Part shown: one piece after another, positions 19,510 to 22,067 of the stretch
How positions within the stretch are numbered: the stretch's first letter is position 1
Layout of the letters: each line of letters opens with the position of its first letter
From: Mnemiopsis leidyi
Taxonomy: Eukaryota > Ctenophora > Tentaculata > Lobata > Bolinopsidae
NCBI GenBank assembly: GCA_000226015.1
Contig: JH154873.1
Coordinates: forward strand, 63,669 to 85,735
DNA length: 22,067 nucleotides
Reading direction: 5' to 3'
Notes under the pieces: generated by a model
The model's database searches: none
What the model was told of the DNA's origin: nothing
What the model saw: only the letters and a program-made list of their open reading frames with translations
Made by a program: the position numbers and the translations under genes

Positions 19510-19690
19510 CGCCGAGGGTTGACGAGATTATATCCGTCTAACGTTCTAACGAAACGATCTCGTTCAGCTTTAGCTGCGTGAGTCGGGTATCACCGCGACA
19601 ACGCCGAGGGGCGCCATATTGGCTAGACCTGCAACGTTACGCCACTGGTGATATTTGAAAAATAGGGGCGCATTTTCACAACAGGGGCGT
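19485..19690. repeat. GGGGCG-rich direct repeats around miniature element A
   Basis: The words AGGGGCGCCAT (19481, 19606) and AGGGGCGCATTTTCA (19494, 19664) each occur twice, with a further CAGGGGCGTTGCGGGG at about 19682. Element A is inserted inside this array. The GC-box-like words could be promoter elements or remnants of a simple tandem array. Confidence 0.65.
19519..19601 (-). mobile_element. Miniature inverted-repeat element, copy A (83 bp), with 9-bp target duplication
   Basis: The element starts TTGACGAGATTATATCCG and ends in CGGGTATCACCGCGACAA. These ends are inverted matches at 13 of 18 positions. CGCCGAGGG occurs directly before (19510-19518) and directly after (19602-19610), a perfect 9-bp target duplication. 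There is no coding capacity. On the minus strand it is nearly identical to copy D over most of its length. Confidence 0.85.
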
Positions 19691-20179
19691 TGCGGGGTCT
19701 GCAGGGCCTTACGCATTACGTTACCCCCTACACACACCAAGCACAAGCCTGAAGCCTCAACCTTGGGGATCACATAGCAAGACCGCAAGGAAACATGGCA
19801 GGAGGCATCTACCATTAGACCTAGACTTTAAAATCAAGATTGAGGGTTGAATAAGGAGGGTCTCCGTTAAAAGATCTAAATCTTCCAGGAGCCCCTTCAG
19901 CATTGTAGGTTAATAACTTACTGTCGCAGCCATCACGCGCTCTCACGCATTTCGAAGAAATTCTAGACGCGCATCGCCCGTTAACTTAAGTCATTCACAA
20001 TTCAGTATAACTGTAAAAACCTGGGTACAGATGCAACAAACACAAATACAACTACAAAAACATTCAACAACTGACAACACATCATTATTGTCGGTTTTCT
20101 TTCAACAAACGCTCTGCAATATCATTTCTATGTAATTTGGCACAAAAGAAAAAAGTCTTGGTCAACAGTTAGAAGTTTG

Positions 20180-20274
20180 TTGTCGAGGTGTTACCCGACT
20201 CGTGCGCGGCTTGCAGCTTGCTGCTCTCTTACGTTTCGTTAGAACGTTAATTTAAACGGATATCATCTCGTCAA
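20180..20274 (+). mobile_element. Miniature inverted-repeat element, copy B (95 bp), with 8-bp target duplication
   Basis: It begins TTGTCGAGGTGTTACCCG and ends GGATATCATCTCGTCAA. It is flanked by GAAGTTTG (20172-20179) and GAAGTCTG (20275-20282), an 8-bp target duplication with one mismatch. Its interior (GTGCGCGGCTTGCAGCTTG) is shared with copy C and differs from copies A and D, defining a second subfamily. Confidence 0.8.
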
Positions 20275-20395
20275 GAAGTCTGACAAACAAAACGTGCTAA
20301 GTTTTATCTTCCACGGGCGACAGTAAAGGCGTTCTTCTGGAAAGGTGCTTAACTTACGCCGCTTAACCAGGTTGCAGAAAAAGTTGCAAAACCAT

Positions 20396-20712
20396 CATAG
20401 CCCTGTGACTTGCTCTAACCAGAGCCCTTTTGCACTCGCGTCCGCGTCGCGCGCGCCACCAGAGGTTTAATAAACACGTATATCAATGTGCGAGCTTAGC
20501 GCAAAATTAGGACGGACGCGCGACGGAAAAGCTAACACTTTGTGCGTCCCGATAGAGCGCACGCCACAGGGCTATGTTGGCTTAGCAACCAAAGGCCAAT
20601 GTAAGTGCACCTGGTTAAATTAGAAACGCACATAGTGCGCACTGTGTAAGCTTTTGCGTCGTACGTCCGTTATAATTTCGCGCTAACAGCTAAGCTCGCA
20701 CAGGGTCATACA
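20396..20712. repeat. Nested inverted-repeat (foldback) segment
   Basis: CATAGCCCTGTG at 20396-20407 is exactly inverted at 20565-20576, and the match continues imperfectly for about 26 bases. Overlapping this, bases 20488-20546 (GTGCGAGCTTAGC start) are inverted at about 20631-20701 with a long run of matches, including ACGGACG and AAAAGCT. A third end-like word, CACAGGGTCATAC, closes it at 20699-20711. No open frame of note. It is probably a foldback or MITE-like element, perhaps two nested; a target duplication was not recognised. Confidence 0.7.
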
Positions 20713-20825
20713 TGTTTGGCTACACAAAAGAGTTCTGGACAGAGCAAATTCCTGTCCGAATTCGAAACCACGCGCGCGTTCTTACGGGTTAAACAGCAGC
20801 GCGCGCCTTCACCTAACCAACTTCC

Positions 20826-20913
20826 TTGACAAGATGATCAATGATATCCGTCTAACGTTCTACCGAGCGCAGCAAGCTGCGAGCCGCGCACGAGTCGGGT
20901 AACACTTCGACAA
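20826..20913 (-). mobile_element. Miniature inverted-repeat element, copy C (88 bp)
   Basis: It starts TTGACAAGATGAT, has a small internal insertion before GATATCCGTCTAACG, and ends GGGTAACACTTCGACAA. Read on the minus strand it matches copy B (TTGTCGAAGTGTTACCCGAC). The flanks show no target duplication, so this copy is older, rearranged or imprecisely bounded. Confidence 0.7.
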
Positions 20914-21394
20914 AGTATTACCAGTGCCATTTTGCGCGCGTCACTCGCGTCACCAGAGGTGACTGGAAAAGCTGCTTAGCAGTTGTACAGCAGCGCGCAC
21001 CCTCCCGTCATTTTATTCTCCGGGATTCTCTCTATTCGCTTCGAATGAGGGTCGGACAAAGTCAGACAACTTAGCAGCCGCGCGCGTATCCTGCTTTAGT
21101 GTTTAGCATCTGGTTAAGCAAATTCGTTTACGAGCTTATATATCTGTTTACCGTTCTATCTGTCAACTTGTTCAGTTTTGAGCTGCGAGATAAATTATTT
21201 ATTGAATCATTTATCGAATTTGGACAGGTACTGCCAGCTGGATAAGACTCTTGGAGTTGTCACGTACAACTTAGGCAGGTTTGCTCTCGTACTTGTATTT
21301 CAATTAAATACATGTTTACAGTCGCCTTGAAAGAATTTGTAAATCTTTCTTGTAGATTTGTTATACCCTTGAGTTTTCTAAATTCCAGATATAA

Positions 21395-21476
21395 TTGTCG
21401 CGGTGATACCCGACTCACGCAGCTAAAGCTGAACGAGACGGATATAATAAACGTTAGACGGATATAATCTCGTCAA
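21395..21476 (+). mobile_element. Miniature inverted-repeat element, copy D (82 bp), with perfect 8-bp target duplication
   Basis: It begins TTGTCGCGGTGATACCCG and ends GGATATAATCTCGTCAA. AGATATAA lies directly on both sides (21387-21394 and 21477-21484). The interior carries an 11-bp direct repeat, ACGGATATAAT, at 21438 and 21458. It belongs to the same subfamily as copy A in opposite orientation. Confidence 0.87.
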
Positions 21477-21672
21477 AGATATAAGGTCTCTGATACATAC
21501 TTTATCTGACCTTGGTTCTTTTTGGCTGTAAATCGAACTTTTGTAAGTTGACCATAACAACACTTGGTGTGATTTATGTACATTTTTCTTGTTATGCCCT
21601 TACTGAAAATATCGAACCTAAAATGCATCCTCTTAGATTCAAAAAATAATTCGTCCAATTAATTAATAATGA

Positions 21673-21692
21673 ATTATTATTATTATTATTAT
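21673..21692. repeat. (ATT)n microsatellite, 3' tail of the LINE copy
   Basis: About 20 bases of pure ATT repeat, reading (TAA)n on the minus strand. It sits at the 3' end of the retrotransposon sequence that enters from the right, about 70 bases after its stop codon. Simple-repeat tails of this sort replace poly(A) in several LINE clades. Confidence 0.8.
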
Positions 21693-21760
21693 CAAACTTT
21701 ACCAATCTTTATAAATGGCCCAAGGGCACCTTCATAAGATTATAAGTTGCTCAAGAAAAA

Positions 21761-22067
21761 CTATCCTGGGTCCACCAGGTCAAACATATCTTGCCACCTC
21801 TTCCTGTCAGAGGCCAACATTCGTAAATTTAAAATGTCGCTATAATCGTTTAAGGAAATATCACGATTTTTCAAGTCAGACTTTAAAACATCGAACAAAT
21901 TTATGCGGTGCCTTCCTCTTCTGCCAGGTAAAATTGTTACTTGATTTACAACAAAACACAGGGTGCTTTGTGCCGGGCTATTTTCTGGGCTTCTTAAAAC
22001 ATGACCAAGTAATTTCCATCTTGCTAGCTGAACACGCTCGGATAAGGGACAGGTGTTGCATCGCAGG
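21761..22067 (-). mobile_element. 3' end of a LINE-type retrotransposon reverse-transcriptase ORF (5' part outside window)
   Basis: The minus strand is open for about 101 codons from the window edge to TAG at 21763-21761. It encodes CNTCPLSERVQLARWKLLGH, then VLRSPEN, LPGRRGRHRINLFDVLKSDL and DRKRWQDMFDLVDPG. The 'LGHVLR...GRRGR' arrangement is the usual C-terminal tail of non-LTR retrotransposon polyproteins, after the reverse-transcriptase domain and, in some clades, an endonuclease. A short 3' untranslated segment and a (TAA)n tail follow. The visible part is intact. Clade not determined. Confidence 0.8.

Noticed and set aside
19570-19815. Minus-strand 81-codon open frame
   Set aside because: It runs through element A and the GGGGCG array and has no recognisable domain.
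19500-21500. CRISPR-like array of spaced repeats
   Set aside because: Copies alternate in orientation, are hundreds of bases apart and carry target duplications; they are transposable elements in an animal genome.

Overview
The window is animal nuclear DNA: genes are split by short GT-AG introns of about 100-650 bases, the products are metazoan multidomain proteins, and intergenic DNA carries small transposable elements. The most informative gene is an LDL-receptor-A/rhodopsin-type GPCR with an intronless 7TM exon, TSP1, galectin-like and SRCR modules. Together with a small secreted protein ending in a YNYGC...YYRFCCC-type tail, it suggests a cnidarian, probably an anthozoan. This assignment rests on remembered family resemblance and was not searched.

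Left part (1-5307, plus strand): the 3' portion of a large receptor gene. Four recognisable exons, all joined by phase-1 introns, encode a TSP1 repeat, a galectin-like domain, an SRCR domain, and then one 3.2-kb exon with five or six LDLa-type modules, a seven-helix LGR/GRL101-like domain and a cytoplasmic tail. The first exons (signal peptide) lie to the left of the window. The SRCR exon shows an apparent one-base frame break. Bases 5308-7241 hold no gene that I can support.

Middle (7242-14874): a small secreted cysteine-rich protein gene on the plus strand, also with an apparent one-base frame break, faces the 3' side of a minus-strand gene. That gene encodes the N-terminal tail (DHC_N1 region) of an axonemal outer-arm dynein heavy chain of the DNAH5/DNAH8 group. 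I could follow about 17 exons (about 1,130 codons), and nearly all junction phases agree. The linker, AAA+ motor and microtubule-binding domains do not follow within the 8 kb still available to the left. The gene is therefore a tail-only form, has a very large intron containing two other genes, or is broken by the assembly.

Right part (15323-18333, minus strand): two tandem intronless genes for ribonuclease-inhibitor-type leucine-rich-repeat proteins resembling LRRC34. From about 18780 to the end the window is repeat-rich. It contains a 55-bp tandem duplication, GGGGCG-rich direct repeats, and four copies of an 82-95-bp miniature inverted-repeat element. Three of these copies are flanked by 8-9-bp target duplications. 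There is also a long nested inverted repeat and, at the right edge, the 3' end of a LINE-type retrotransposon with a (TAA)n tail.

The best candidates for something undescribed are the mosaic receptor, the miniature element family, and the dynein tail without a motor.
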